A stretch of DNA of 64,000 nt, from NCBI GenBank assembly GCA_963717635.1, contig OY970347.1:620001-684000 (forward strand), read 5' to 3'. Origin of the DNA: JALZKA01 sp963717635. Its GTDB lineage: Bacteria > Actinomycetota > Thermoleophilia > Solirubrobacterales > 70-9. Below, in pieces: positions 17,431-26,869 of this stretch. The position numbers and the translations under genes are program-made. The first letter of the stretch is position 1. Each line of letters opens with the position of its first letter. Below the pieces are notes generated by a model that did not search any database, was not told the origin of the DNA, and was given only the letters and a program-made list of their open reading frames with translations.

Positions 17431-19067
17431 GCAGCGGCGCGAACCGGTACCGGTAGCTCGGCCAGGGCAGTGGCGGGATCCTTGGGCGGGATCAGCGCCA
17501 TCGCGCGCTCCGCCATGGCGGTGATCGTCAGCGACGGGTTTACGCCAGGGTTGGCGGGCACGGCGGCGCCGTCGCAGACGAGCAGGTTCTCGTAGCCGAA
17601 AACCCGGTTCTCCGGGTCGATCACGCCGGTGTCGGGCCCGGAGCCGATCACGGCGCCGCCCAAGATGTGAGCCGTGGTCGGGATGTTCGCCAAGGATTCG
17701 GTCAGGCCGCCCTGGGCGAAGCCGTCGATCTGGTCGGCGAACCATTCGGTGACCTGGTTGGCGACCGGGATGAACGTCGGGTTCGGGCGCTCGGGGTCCT
17801 GCTCGGTCTGGAGCCTGACGCCGCGGCCGAACAGCTTGCGCTTCGGGACCAGCCTGATCGCGTTGTCGAGCGACTGCATGATCAGCAGGATCACCGTGCG
17901 GCTCGACCAGCCGAACGGCCAGAACGTGCGCAGCAGCTTGAGCGGGTGGCGGACGGCCTGCTTGAGCCAGAGGACGGGACGGGTCAATTTGGTCCCGTCC
18001 CCAGTCATCAGGGTGAAGAGCAGGCTCATCGAATCGGCGCCCTTGCCGTAGGTGACCACCTCGACGTGGGTGTTGGGGTCCGGGTAGATGCTCGACGTGA
18101 TCGCCACCGAGTTCGCGAAGTCACGGCTCTCGTCAGGTGCCGTGACGGCCATGACCGACTCGCTGTTGGTGCGCACGAGCTCGCCGAGGCGGTCGGAGAC
18201 GTGTGGCAGCGAGCCGCGTTCCTTGCAATCGCGCAGGAGCTTGTTGGTGCCGAGTGCACCGGCCGCGATCACCAGGCCCCGGGTGCGGAGCGTCTCGCGC
18301 CGCTTTCGAAACCAGGCGCCGGAGCGCTCAGTGGTCAGCTCGTAACCCTCGGCGCCGTCGTCGCCGAGAGGCTTGATGTCGACCACCTGGCGCTCTGACT
18401 GGATCTGGACTCCCAGCTTCTCGGCGAACCAGAGGTAGTTCTTGCGGAGCGTGTTCTTGGCGCCGTACCGGCAGCCGATCATGCATTGCCCGCAGCGCAC
18501 GCAGCCCGTGCGGTTCGGGCCCTCACCGTCGAAGTAGGGATCCGCCACCTCTTCTCCCGCCGGGCCGAAGTAGACGCCGACCCGGGTGTTCGTCCAGGTC
18601 TCGCCGACCCCCGTCTCCTCGGCGAAGTCGCGAAGCAGGGCGTCGGCGGGGCCGACGCCCTCGTAGGTCGTGACGCCCAGCATTCGCTCGGCGGTGTCGT
18701 AGTGCGGGGTCAGCTCGCGCTCCCAATCCTCGGCCAAGCCGTCCCACTGCGGATGGGAAAAGAACGCAGGGCGCGCGCGGTAGAGCGTGTTGGCGAAGCC
18801 CAGGCTGCCGCCGCCCACGCCACTGCCCGAGACGATGAACACGTCCTTGAAAGTCGTCATCCGGAAGATCCCGCGCAGGCCCAGCTTCGGCATCCAGTAG
18901 TAGCGGCGCATGCGCCACGTGCTTTGCGCGAAGTCGTCGTCCTCGTAGCGACGCCCGCATTCGACGACGCCGACCGAATAGCCCTTCTCGGCAAGCCGCA
19001 ATGCCGATACGGACCCCCCGAACCCGGACCCGATCACGACCCAGTCGAAATCCACAGAGGCGCTCAC
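17427..19067 (-). CDS. GMC-family oxidoreductase, cholesterol-oxidase-like
   Basis: FAD-dependent alcohol oxidase/dehydrogenase of 546 residues. The FAD-binding GSGFGG is at residues 13-18, FIVSGSGVGGGSLGFANTLYRA marks the GMC signature region, and the C-terminus has AHILGGAVIGSGPDTGVIDPENRVFGYENLLVCDGAAVPANPGVNPSLTITAMAERAM, very close to the actinobacterial cholesterol oxidase/ChoD type. Residues about 188-202 hold a ferredoxin-like cluster, CVRCGQCMIGC, which this subgroup carries. The sterol or other alcohol substrate is unproven, but an SCP2 protein and an mce operon lie nearby. GTG 19067 has TAGGGT 6 nt upstream, overlapping the stop codon of the preceding lipoprotein gene. Confidence 0.9.
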
Positions 19068-19073
19068 GCGACG

Positions 19074-19079
19074 ACCCTA
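19074..19079 (-). promoter_or_regulatory. Candidate leaderless -10 (TAGGGT) built on a stop codon
   Basis: The TAG stop of the lipoprotein gene (19077-19079) is the first half of TAGGGT, which ends 6 nt before the GTG start of the GMC oxidoreductase gene. Confidence 0.4.
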
Positions 19080-19520
19080 TTCCTCGATCTCTCGCAGCAG
19101 CGGGGCGAAGCCGGCCGCGCGGGCGTAGATCTTGTAGAGCCGGAAGCCCTGTGCGTAGTCCGCCCGGCAGGCGTTGTCGAACACGCCCAGGGCCTCCTCG
19201 TCGCTCAGCGGCGGGGCCTTGATGCCCGTTCCCTTGAGGTTGATCGCGTTGCGGACGTCGTCGATCGTTGCCAGCTTCTGCTCGCGGTTGGCGCCGTTCC
19301 AATCGCGGCATTGGGCCAGCGGAGCGACCGACCCGGTCACGACCTGGCCGACCGCCTCGGTCCCGGAGATGTCGATCACCCGATCCTCAGCGGTCGCCGG
19401 ACGTTGCTCCGTCGCATCGTCGCCGCACCCGGCCGCGAGGCCGGCGAGGGCCAATGCCAGCGCGCCGGCCCGAACCCGCCTACTGGTGTGGGCCGAGGCC
19501 GAGCTGACCCGAGTACTCAT
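19077..19520 (-). CDS. Small lipoprotein of unknown function
   Basis: A 147-residue exported lipoprotein. Residues 1-31 form a signal peptide with twin Arg before the hydrophobic core, ending in the lipobox LAAGC (lipidated Cys32). The mature part has two further cysteines (AQCRDW and DNACRAD) that could form a disulfide and no recognised domain. ATG 19520 has the ribosome site GAGGAG 7 nt upstream and lies 41 nt inside the preceding beta-helix gene, so the two genes are coupled. It is followed 9 nt later by the GMC oxidoreductase gene. It may be an electron-transfer or accessory partner of that enzyme; this is inference from position alone. Confidence 0.8.
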   Translation of the reverse strand: MSTRVSSASAHTSRRVRAGALALALAGLAAGCGDDATEQRPATAEDRVIDISGTEAVGQVVTGSVAPLAQCRDWNGANREQKLATIDDVRNAINLKGTGIKAPPLSDEEALGVFDNACRADYAQGFRLYKIYARAAGFAPLLREIEE

Positions 19521-21624
19521 GCATGTACTCCTCGAGGCGCTCAGCGGTGTCGCTGCGGGCCCAGCGGCGGTCCTCGCGCGCCTGCGCCTTCTGCGCGGCG
19601 CGTGCCGCCGAGGTCGCCGGGCGGGGCGGGGTGTCGAACCAGTCGCACGACGGGAGATCGGTCTGGCCCTCCTCCCAGGCGACGAAGCAGGACAACAGCA
19701 CTGCCTCCTTGAACGCGTTGCCGATCCCGACGCTGGTGGGGCCGCAGGCCGAGGGCAGCAAGAGCCCGACGGGATCGGAGCTGACCGATCCGTCCGTTCC
19801 GTCCGCTCCGGTGTTGTCGAACCAGCAGTTTCCGTCGCTCAGGGGGAACTCGTCCCACCAGAAATCGACGCCGTTCGGCAGCCTTGAGGGCACGCTGCCG
19901 CCGCCGGAGAGGCCGCTGCGGTTGCCGAACTTCGTGAGACCCGGGTGACGCCTGAACCCGGCCGGCACCGCGCCCATCCGGTTGTCGAAGTGCCGGTTGT
20001 CGCAGGAGGTCGAGCTGAGGGAGCCGATCAGGTTGCAGTGGTCCGAGCTGTCCATGTTCCCGTCAGCTTCGCCGGCCAGGGCGTCGGGCACGGCCAGCAG
20101 CATCGTTCCCTGGCGATAGTTGTCGAACACGCGGTTGCCCTCGAAGATGCCGTCGTTGTAGCCGGCCCAGACGATCCCCGAGCCGACGGGCTGGGGCACG
20201 AGGGGCTCGAAGGGGAAGTCTTCCTGGTAGACGTCGAGGTTGTTCGAGTAGAACCAGTTGTGGTCGATCTTCATCCCGTCGGCCGGGAAGCCGGGGTGGC
20301 CCGGGGCGGAGAGGGTGTCGCTGGTGAGGCCGTTCGCGTTGCCGTAGAAGCGGTTCTGTGTGACGCGCACCGAGTTGCCCATCGACCCCGAGTAGCCCAT
20401 CGCCGAGCCGTGCAGGTCGCAGCGCTTGATCACGGTGTTGTAGCGCGCGTCGGGATAGACGGACGTGTCGCGGAACTCGCCGGTCTGCGGCGCGGCGCCG
20501 GGGTAGACCACCGCATCGCCGGAGCCGAATCCGTCGCAGTTCTTGATCACGTTGTGGTCGGTGGTGAAGCTCAGGTGGCCGTAGTCGCGGTTCCAGAAGA
20601 ACTTGACGCGGTCGAGCAGGATGCCGTCCGTCTCCTCCGTGTAGAAGCCGTGCTCGAGCGCGCCGCGGAGCAGGAAGTTGCGCCCGACGAAGCCGTCGGA
20701 GCGGTCGGTGCGCATCACCACGTGCTTGCCGAAGCACGGGCTCGGCGCCGGGCCCGGCGGGTGGCACTGGTCGGCCGAGCGGTTGCCGCCAGGGCGCGCT
20801 CCGGGACGCTTCGGGTTTCTGTAGCCGCGCCCGGCGTCGAGGATCACGTCCTCAGGCTTGGGTCCCGAGCCCTCGATCTGGAGGTTGCAGCGGATGCAGC
20901 GGCCCAGCTCCGACTCGGGGATGCCGTGGCGGTCCGGCTCGACCGCCGCCGGGTTGCCCTTGATCGCGCGGCCGGCGACGTGGATCAGGTTCTGGTCGTT
21001 AGGGCAGGTCGCCTGATATTCGTAGCTCGGGGTCTCGTTACCGCTCTGATTCGCCTGAATCAGTGACGGGTTGCACTTCGGGTCGTTCAGCGGCTTGCGC
21101 CGCGATTTCCGCTCCGTGTAGCGCCCCGGCATGATCACGACCCGGTCGTTGTTCCGCGAACGCTTGACCGCTTTCTGGACGGACTTGAAGTTGCAGCGGC
21201 GGAACAGGACGCGGTTGATGCGTCGGAGCTTCCGGGCCTTTCCGGCCCCCAGCTTTCGCTTCGGCAGGCTCGGTCGCAGCCGGAAGCCGCGGCGCTGGGC
21301 ACGCTTGATCGAGCGCTTTGCGAGCTTCAGCGAGCTGGTTCGGCAGACGACGCGAACCTCGCCGCGCCCCTTGCCCGTGACCGCCGACGCGAGCGAGCGC
21401 GCCTTCGGGACCTTGCCTCCGGCCGGTGGGCTGACCGACCTGTCGGGAGCCGGGTCGGGCCAGTAGGAGGGGCGTTCGAGGTGCGCCGCCGCAAGCGCCG
21501 GCACCAGCAGGCCCGTCGCGCACAGCGCGAGCAGCGCCGTGCGCACGGCGCGGCGACGTCCTCCGTCGGTCCTGATTCCCCGTTCCGCCAAGGGACGCAG
21601 GCTAACAGCGGTACAGGTGTACAT
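19480..21624 (-). CDS. Secreted right-handed parallel beta-helix protein
   Basis: A large exported protein of 714 residues by the ATG at 21624. A hydrophobic export signal (VRTALLALCATGLLVPALAAA) lies near residues 27-47. A basic region follows, then beta-helix repeats rich in Asn and Gly such as DNRVFDNYRQG, NSVRVTQNRFYGNANG, KIDHNWFYSNNLDVY and RNFLLRGALEHGFYTEE, as in pectate-lyase-like and NosD-like proteins. About sixteen cysteines suggest disulfides outside the cell. The true start is unsure: ATG 21624 has no ribosome site and GTG 21546 begins directly at the signal. The substrate (polysaccharide or surface polymer) is unknown. The lipoprotein gene starts inside its 3' end. Confidence 0.8.
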   Translation of the reverse strand: MYTCTAVSLRPLAERGIRTDGGRRRAVRTALLALCATGLLVPALAAAHLERPSYWPDPAPDRSVSPPAGGKVPKARSLASAVTGKGRGEVRVVCRTSSLKLAKRSIKRAQRRGFRLRPSLPKRKLGAGKARKLRRINRVLFRRCNFKSVQKAVKRSRNNDRVVIMPGRYTERKSRRKPLNDPKCNPSLIQANQSGNETPSYEYQATCPNDQNLIHVAGRAIKGNPAAVEPDRHGIPESELGRCIRCNLQIEGSGPKPEDVILDAGRGYRNPKRPGARPGGNRSADQCHPPGPAPSPCFGKHVVMRTDRSDGFVGRNFLLRGALEHGFYTEETDGILLDRVKFFWNRDYGHLSFTTDHNVIKNCDGFGSGDAVVYPGAAPQTGEFRDTSVYPDARYNTVIKRCDLHGSAMGYSGSMGNSVRVTQNRFYGNANGLTSDTLSAPGHPGFPADGMKIDHNWFYSNNLDVYQEDFPFEPLVPQPVGSGIVWAGYNDGIFEGNRVFDNYRQGTMLLAVPDALAGEADGNMDSSDHCNLIGSLSSTSCDNRHFDNRMGAVPAGFRRHPGLTKFGNRSGLSGGGSVPSRLPNGVDFWWDEFPLSDGNCWFDNTGADGTDGSVSSDPVGLLLPSACGPTSVGIGNAFKEAVLLSCFVAWEEGQTDLPSCDWFDTPPRPATSAARAAQKAQAREDRRWARSDTAERLEEYMHEYSGQLGLGPHQ

Positions 21625-21781
21625 GCGCCGGTTCCGACCGCGGCCGGAACCTGGCTCCACGCCCAAGAAAACGCCTCGGTCGGGTTTCACGGGGGCATGC
21701 CTGGGGCCGCATTAACCCCAACTCAAAGAACAATCGCTCAAAACGCAGTGGCAATGCGGGATTCAGGGCTTCGGTTCCCTT

Positions 21782-21811
21782 TTGACAGTCGTCGAGCGTG
21801 GCTGGTAGGTT
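21782..21811 (+). promoter_or_regulatory. Promoter of the mce operon (TTGACA-N18-TAGGTT)
   Basis: TTGACA (21782-21787) and TAGGTT (21806-21811) are spaced 18 nt, a good housekeeping-type promoter. The expected start of transcription near 21818 gives a leader of about 53 nt before TTG 21871. The surrounding 246-bp gap between the divergent beta-helix gene and the first mce gene is locally AT-richer and holds no other gene that I can see. Confidence 0.65.
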
Positions 21812-21870
21812 CGCTCAGGCGTGCCGGGGGGCCGGCGCGCCCTTAGGGGAATGGTCAGAGTAGGAACACA

Positions 21871-23301
21871 TTGAGAGTCGGCAGAATTGCTGCGATAGCA
21901 GCGATCGCGATTGGCGCGGTTGCCGTCGTCATGCTGCTCCGCAACGGTGGCGAGGAGTACCGCGTCACGGCCGAGTTCCAAAACGCGAGCCAGCTGGTCA
22001 ACGGCAACGAGGTGCTGATCGGCGGCCTCAACGCCGGGCTCGTCAAGGAGATCGAGCTTGGCGATCAGGGCCAGGCGCTGGTCACCTTCACGGTCGACGA
22101 GCAGTTCGCCCCGCTCCCCCGAGGCACGGTCGCAACCGTGCGCCAGAACTCGCTCTCATCGGTCGCCGGGCGCCAGGTCCAGCTGACCCTGCCGCCGGCC
22201 GGCGACTCAGGCGCCGAGATCGAAGACGGCGGCACGCTTACCCAGGAGGAGACGGTCTCGGCGGTCGATCTGGACGAGGTCTTCAACACCCTCGACACCA
22301 AGACCGTCAAGGACTTCAAGCGCGTGATCAAGGGCTTTCGCGACTCCTATGAGGGCGTCACCAAGCAGGCCAACGCGGGCTTTCGCTACTCAAACCCGTT
22401 CCTTTCGACCTCGCGCCAGGTGTTCGGCGAGCTGACCCGAGACACCCGCGCCTTTGAGTCGTTGATCGTCGACACCGCAAAGCTCTCGGGCCTGCTCGCC
22501 GAGCGCCGCTCTGACGTCTCGGCCCTGGTCGGAAACGCAAACGCCGCCTTGGGCGCGATCGGCAACCAGCGCGCGGCGCTGGCCCGGGCGATCAACCTCT
22601 TGCCCGGCTTCATGCGCCAGGCCAACACCACCTTCGTCAACCTGCGGGCGGCGCTCACCGACTTAAACCCGCTGGTCGCCGCCTCGCTGCCGGTCGCCGA
22701 CCGCCTGCGCCCGTTCTTTGCCGAGTTCCGGGCCGCGGCCCGCGACGCGGTGCCGACGATCCGCGACCTGTCTGAGATCGTGCGCCGCCCCGGCAAGGCC
22801 AACGACCTGGTCGAGCTGACCCGCTCGCAGGTGCCGCTGGCCCGGGCCGCGGTCGGCTCCGGCGCGCCCGATTGCGGCTCGGACCCCGCCAACGACTTCG
22901 ACCAGGCAGCCGATGACGACTTCTCCCAGGGCGCGCTCGGCGAGACCACCTGCGCGCTCACCAACTCGCTGCCCCAGATCTCGAACCTGAGGGCGTTCAC
23001 CCCGGAGCTGGTCGGCTGGTTTGACGGATTCTCGACCTCGGGCTCGCTCGACGCGAGCGGCGGCCTGGGGCGGATCGCGGCGACCTTCAACGCCTTCAGC
23101 CCGTCCCCCAGCGGCCTTTCGAACCTGTTGTTGCCGGTCGACGTCGGCGACGCGCTCGAGGGACTCAGCCCCAGCTTCGACGTCAACAACAACGCCCGCT
23201 GCCCCGGCTCGCTCGAGCGCGACCCCGGCGACGGCTCGACCCCGTTCACCGACGGCGGCAACCTGAACTGCGACCCCAGCCAGGTGCCGACCGGGCCATG
23301 A
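21871..23301 (+). CDS. Mce-family protein 1 (MlaD domain), first gene of the mce operon
   Basis: Envelope lipid-transport-type protein of 476 residues. Residues 5-23 are a membrane anchor, residues about 31-108 an MlaD domain (YRVTAEFQNASQLVNGNEVLIGGLNAGLVKEI, then LVTFTVDEQFAPLPRGTVATVRQNSLSSVAGRQVQL). A long helical region follows to about 330 with the regular hydrophobic spacing seen in Mce tunnels, and then a Cys-containing C-terminal part. TTG 21871 has TAGGAA as a modest ribosome site. In mycobacteria, six such proteins assemble with YrbE permeases and an Mkl ATPase; neither is present in this window. The gene overlaps the next by ATGA. Confidence 0.93.
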   Translation: MRVGRIAAIAAIAIGAVAVVMLLRNGGEEYRVTAEFQNASQLVNGNEVLIGGLNAGLVKEIELGDQGQALVTFTVDEQFAPLPRGTVATVRQNSLSSVAGRQVQLTLPPAGDSGAEIEDGGTLTQEETVSAVDLDEVFNTLDTKTVKDFKRVIKGFRDSYEGVTKQANAGFRYSNPFLSTSRQVFGELTRDTRAFESLIVDTAKLSGLLAERRSDVSALVGNANAALGAIGNQRAALARAINLLPGFMRQANTTFVNLRAALTDLNPLVAASLPVADRLRPFFAEFRAAARDAVPTIRDLSEIVRRPGKANDLVELTRSQVPLARAAVGSGAPDCGSDPANDFDQAADDDFSQGALGETTCALTNSLPQISNLRAFTPELVGWFDGFSTSGSLDASGGLGRIAATFNAFSPSPSGLSNLLLPVDVGDALEGLSPSFDVNNNARCPGSLERDPGDGSTPFTDGGNLNCDPSQVPTGP

Positions 23302-25103
23302 GGCGCCTCGCCCTCATCACCTGCGTGATTGCCGCCGCGGCCGCGGGCGTGGCCACGGTCGCCGGCGCCGACGACTCGCACACCTACAAGCTCGAGATGT
23401 ACGACGCGTTCGGGCTGGTGCCGGATGCCGAGGTCAAGGTCGCCGGTGTCAATACGGGCAAGATCACCGACCTCGACATCAACGAGGACAAGCGGGCCCT
23501 GGTCACGGTCGAGCTCACGGGCCCGCTCGCCGTGCTCGGCGAGGACACCGAGTGCAAGTCCGAGCCGCAGTCGCTGATCGCCGAGTACTTCCTGGATTGC
23601 CAGCCGGCGGGCCCTGCGCTTCCGGACGGCGCGACCGTCCCGAACCTCGTCACCCAGACCGTCCAGAACGACCTCGTCCTCAACACGCTGCGCCTGCCCT
23701 ACAGGCAGCGGCTCACGCTGCTGATCAACGAGTTCGGCACCGCCCTCGCCGGTAACCCGGAGAACCTGAACGAGGCGATCCGGACGGGCGCCCCCGCCCT
23801 CCAGGACCTGCACAAGGCGTTGAAGCTCCTCGCCGACCAGAGCCGGACGATCGCCCAGCTGAACGTCGATTCCGACCAGATCGTCGGCAAGCTCGTCGAG
23901 CGCACCGACGACGTCGTCCGATTCGTCCGCGAGGCCGGCGACACCGCCGTGGCCTCGGCCCAGCGCCGCGACGACCTCTCGACCGACTTCGACCTGCTCG
24001 ACAACGCGCTCGCGGAGCTGGGGCCGACGATGGCCGAGCTCAAGAACGTCGCGGTGGAGACAACGCCGCTCTTGGCAGACCTGCGCCGGGCGGCGCCCGG
24101 CCTGAACACGCTCGCGACCAACCTGCCGCCGTTCGCCCGGGCCAGCGAGAAGTCGATCCGGACCCTGGGCAGGGCGGCGGTGCCGGGCATCAAGGCGCTG
24201 CGGCGCGGCGACGACGAGATTCGCGCCCTGGCCGAGGCTGCCGGCAACGCGCCGCCGGTCGCCGCGCAGGCCAAGCTCTTCCTCGACGACATCGCCGATC
24301 CGCGACGGGCGGTCGCGATCGACGCGCGCGTGCCCGCGGACACGGGGCGCAACAACCCCGCCGCCGGACAGTCCGACACCCGCGGCTATACCGGGATGGA
24401 GGGACTGCTCAATTACTTCTACTACTTCGGCGGCGCCCTGAACCAGTTCGACGACGTCGGTCACTTCCTGCACTTCAGCCTCTACGACATCTTCGCCGGC
24501 CCCTGCGGTGAGTGGAACGCCGCCCAGCACTGGCCGCTGAAGCCGGGCGAGGTGCAAAACCCGGCGACCGACGCCGGCATTCCGGCCGGGCGGACGGTCG
24601 ATCCAAGGCGCGCGCATCCCTGCGTCGGCATGCTCGGCCCGAATCAGCCCGGGATCACGGCCGGTCACCAGGAGGCGGACCTCGGGATCGGGCGCTACCC
24701 GGGTTCGGTCTGCCCGCAGGGCATCCCGGACAACGACGCGATTGAGGCGATCTGCGATCCGGGCAACCCAAACGCCGAGTTCCCTGACGCCCTGTCCGCT
24801 CGAGTCCCTGCCCGCGCATCAGGTGGCGGCGCCGCCGAGACCTCGGACGGGTCGGCTGATCCGGCCGATCCGGGCGGCCCCAAGCTGCCGGAGCTGCCGC
24901 AGGACCCCAAGGAGATCCAGGACGAGCTCGAGGACATCCTCGACCTGCCCGGCAACGCGCTGGACGGCCTCGGTCTCGGGGGCAAGGGCAAGGGCAAGGG
25001 CAAGGGCGGCGGCAAGGCCGGCCTCGGCAAGGGCCTCGACGATCTCAGCAAGGGCGCCGACAAGGCGGCGCAGGACCTCCTCGACTTCCTGTTCGCACCA
25101 TGA
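23298..25103 (+). CDS. Mce-family protein 2, with Gly/Lys repeat tail
   Basis: 601 residues, the longest of the six. The N-terminus is a signal-peptide-like stretch (residues 5-22). The MlaD domain (about 29-95: YKLEMYDAFGLVPDAEVKVAGVNTGKITDL) lacks the usual closing strand and instead has an inserted loop with two cysteines 15 residues apart (CKSEPQSLIAEYFLDC). A long helical segment follows to about residue 340, then a globular Cys-rich part with GLLNYFYYFGGALNQFDDVGHFLHF. The C-terminal 60 residues are acidic, then a low-complexity GKG repeat and a final amphipathic segment. The ATG overlaps the previous stop (ATGA). The tail may bind an acidic polymer or phospholipid heads; this is inferred from charge only. 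Confidence 0.9.
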   Translation: MRRLALITCVIAAAAAGVATVAGADDSHTYKLEMYDAFGLVPDAEVKVAGVNTGKITDLDINEDKRALVTVELTGPLAVLGEDTECKSEPQSLIAEYFLDCQPAGPALPDGATVPNLVTQTVQNDLVLNTLRLPYRQRLTLLINEFGTALAGNPENLNEAIRTGAPALQDLHKALKLLADQSRTIAQLNVDSDQIVGKLVERTDDVVRFVREAGDTAVASAQRRDDLSTDFDLLDNALAELGPTMAELKNVAVETTPLLADLRRAAPGLNTLATNLPPFARASEKSIRTLGRAAVPGIKALRRGDDEIRALAEAAGNAPPVAAQAKLFLDDIADPRRAVAIDARVPADTGRNNPAAGQSDTRGYTGMEGLLNYFYYFGGALNQFDDVGHFLHFSLYDIFAGPCGEWNAAQHWPLKPGEVQNPATDAGIPAGRTVDPRRAHPCVGMLGPNQPGITAGHQEADLGIGRYPGSVCPQGIPDNDAIEAICDPGNPNAEFPDALSARVPARASGGGAAETSDGSADPADPGGPKLPELPQDPKEIQDELEDILDLPGNALDGLGLGGKGKGKGKGGGKAGLGKGLDDLSKGADKAAQDLLDFLFAP

Positions 25104-26869
25104 GACGACGCAATCCCGCAGCCGCCCTAGCAGCCTCGCCGACGATGGTCGGGGCGGTCACGACGCTGATCGTGATCGTCGCTGTGTTCCTTGCCTACAA
25201 CGCCAACAACGGCCTGCCGTTCGTGCCCGTCTACCGGGTCTCGGTCGAGGTCCCCAACGCCGCCCGCATCGGCAACAACAACGAGATCCGGATCGGCGGC
25301 ACCCGGGTCGGCATCGTGGAGTCGATCGAGCCGGTCGTCAACGAGGCCGACCAGACCACCGCGCAGACGGGAGCCGATGGGACCGAGGGCAACCTGCCCG
25401 CGGTCAGCGCACGCCTGAACCTGAAGCTCGACAAGACCGCCGAGCCGCTGCCGCAGGACTCGGTCTTCCGGGTTCGCTACCGCTCGACCTTCGGCCTCAA
25501 GTACCTCGAGATCGTGCGCGGCACCGGCCCCGACGCGCCCGAGGGGTTCGTATTCGACGGCATCAACGACGCGGCCGGGAACCCAAACTTCGTGGGCTGC
25601 GACGTGCCGGTGGACCCGGAGACGTTCAGCGAGACGATTCCGGCGCAGGCCAAGGACGGCTGCTTCACGCCGCAGACGGAGTTCGACGCGATCGCAAACA
25701 CGTTCAACACCAAGACCCGAGAGGCCGGCCGGGACAACCTTGTCGGCTTCGGCAACGCCTTCGCGGGCCGGGGCATGTCGCTGAACGACGCGATCGAGAG
25801 CCTCAACCCGCTGTTTAAGAACCTGGGGCCGGTCTCGAAGGTGCTCGCCGATCCGGCGACCGGCCTGCGCAGGCTCTTCGCCGAGCTGGGCGATACGGCG
25901 CGGATCGTGGCGCCGGTCTCCGAGCAGCAGGCCCAGTTCTTCACCAACGCCGCGATCGCGTTCGCCGCGATCTCGTCCGACCCGGCCGCCCTGCAGGAGA
26001 CGATCTCCGAGGGCCCCGAGACGCTCCGCGTCGCGATCGACACCCTGCCCAGGCAGCGGCCCTTCCTGGCCGAGCTGGCCGAGCTCTCGCGGCGTCTGCG
26101 ACCGGGCGTCCAGCAGCTTCGCATCGCGCTGCCCAGCTTGAACAGCGCCGTCCGGGTCGGCACCCCGGTGCTGCGCCAGACGCCCGCCCTGAACAAGGAT
26201 CTGCGCAGGACGCTGATCGAGCTCCGCAGGCTGGTCGACCAGAGCACCACGAAGCTCAGCCTGGTGCGCCTGGACGAGACGTTCGACGAGGCGAAGCCGC
26301 TTCTGCGCTGGGTCGTGCCGTCGCAGACGGTCTGCAACTACTTCAACTACTGGTTCACGTTCTTGCCCTCCGCGTTCGATCGCGACCAGGTGGGCTTCAA
26401 CTTCCGCCAAGCGCTGACCAATGCGCCGCTGGGCCCGAACGCGATCCAGCTCGGACCGCTGACGATCACCGTGCCCGGTGAGGTCGAGACCCCGGTCGCC
26501 GGCTACTCCGGGTTCGCCGCCAACGGCAAGGCCGGGCCGATCTTCGACCCGCCGGCCGGCGGCCAGTTCCGGCCTCTGACCGTGCCCGATCCTGATGGCG
26601 GCGGCGCCCAGGAAGAGGTCGAGGGCCTGCCGATCCTGCACGTGCCGGTCTACGAGCCCTCCGGGCAGAGCGACGCTGACTGCCAGCAGGGCCAGGTTGG
26701 CTACCCGATCGGCGCCAGCCCGGCCGTCCGGGCGCCTGGGCAGCCAGCCGACAACCCGACCGTTTTCATGGATGACCTGCCCGGCTCGCGCGGCCCGACA
26801 ACGCTGTTTTGGGACGCCGACGGAAACCGCGACTTCATCGACACGCGCGTGACGGCGAGGCAGCCATGA
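25100..26869 (+). CDS. Mce-family protein 3
   Basis: 589 residues. The anchor is at residues 17-34 (MVGAVTTLIVIVAVFLAY). The MlaD domain (about 45-145) is YRVSVEVPNAARIGNNNEIRIGGTRVGIVESIEP, split by an acidic insert of about 20 residues, then FRVRYRSTFGLKYLEIVRG. Four cysteines follow in or near the domain and helical region. The helical tunnel region spans about 225-410. The C-terminal part, about 170 residues, has SQTVCNYFNYWFTFLPSAF, a motif typical of actinobacterial Mce C-termini. It starts with ATG in an ATGA overlap and ends in another. Co-assembly with its five neighbours is inferred from the unbroken coupling. Confidence 0.92.
   Translation: MRRRNPAAALAASPTMVGAVTTLIVIVAVFLAYNANNGLPFVPVYRVSVEVPNAARIGNNNEIRIGGTRVGIVESIEPVVNEADQTTAQTGADGTEGNLPAVSARLNLKLDKTAEPLPQDSVFRVRYRSTFGLKYLEIVRGTGPDAPEGFVFDGINDAAGNPNFVGCDVPVDPETFSETIPAQAKDGCFTPQTEFDAIANTFNTKTREAGRDNLVGFGNAFAGRGMSLNDAIESLNPLFKNLGPVSKVLADPATGLRRLFAELGDTARIVAPVSEQQAQFFTNAAIAFAAISSDPAALQETISEGPETLRVAIDTLPRQRPFLAELAELSRRLRPGVQQLRIALPSLNSAVRVGTPVLRQTPALNKDLRRTLIELRRLVDQSTTKLSLVRLDETFDEAKPLLRWVVPSQTVCNYFNYWFTFLPSAFDRDQVGFNFRQALTNAPLGPNAIQLGPLTITVPGEVETPVAGYSGFAANGKAGPIFDPPAGGQFRPLTVPDPDGGGAQEEVEGLPILHVPVYEPSGQSDADCQQGQVGYPIGASPAVRAPGQPADNPTVFMDDLPGSRGPTTLFWDADGNRDFIDTRVTARQP

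Noticed and set aside
22386..24668. Very long open frame on the minus strand opposite the first two mce genes (also 25127-26905 and 29148-29903)
   Set aside because: Antisense frames of GC-rich genes; composition is Arg/Gly/Val/Asp-rich without a recognisable domain, while the plus strand has clear Mce proteins.
24984..25040. Apparent short tandem DNA repeat (GGCAAG units), considered as CRISPR-like or a regulatory repeat
   Set aside because: It is in frame in Mce protein 2 and encodes a Gly/Lys tail; no spacers and no cas genes.
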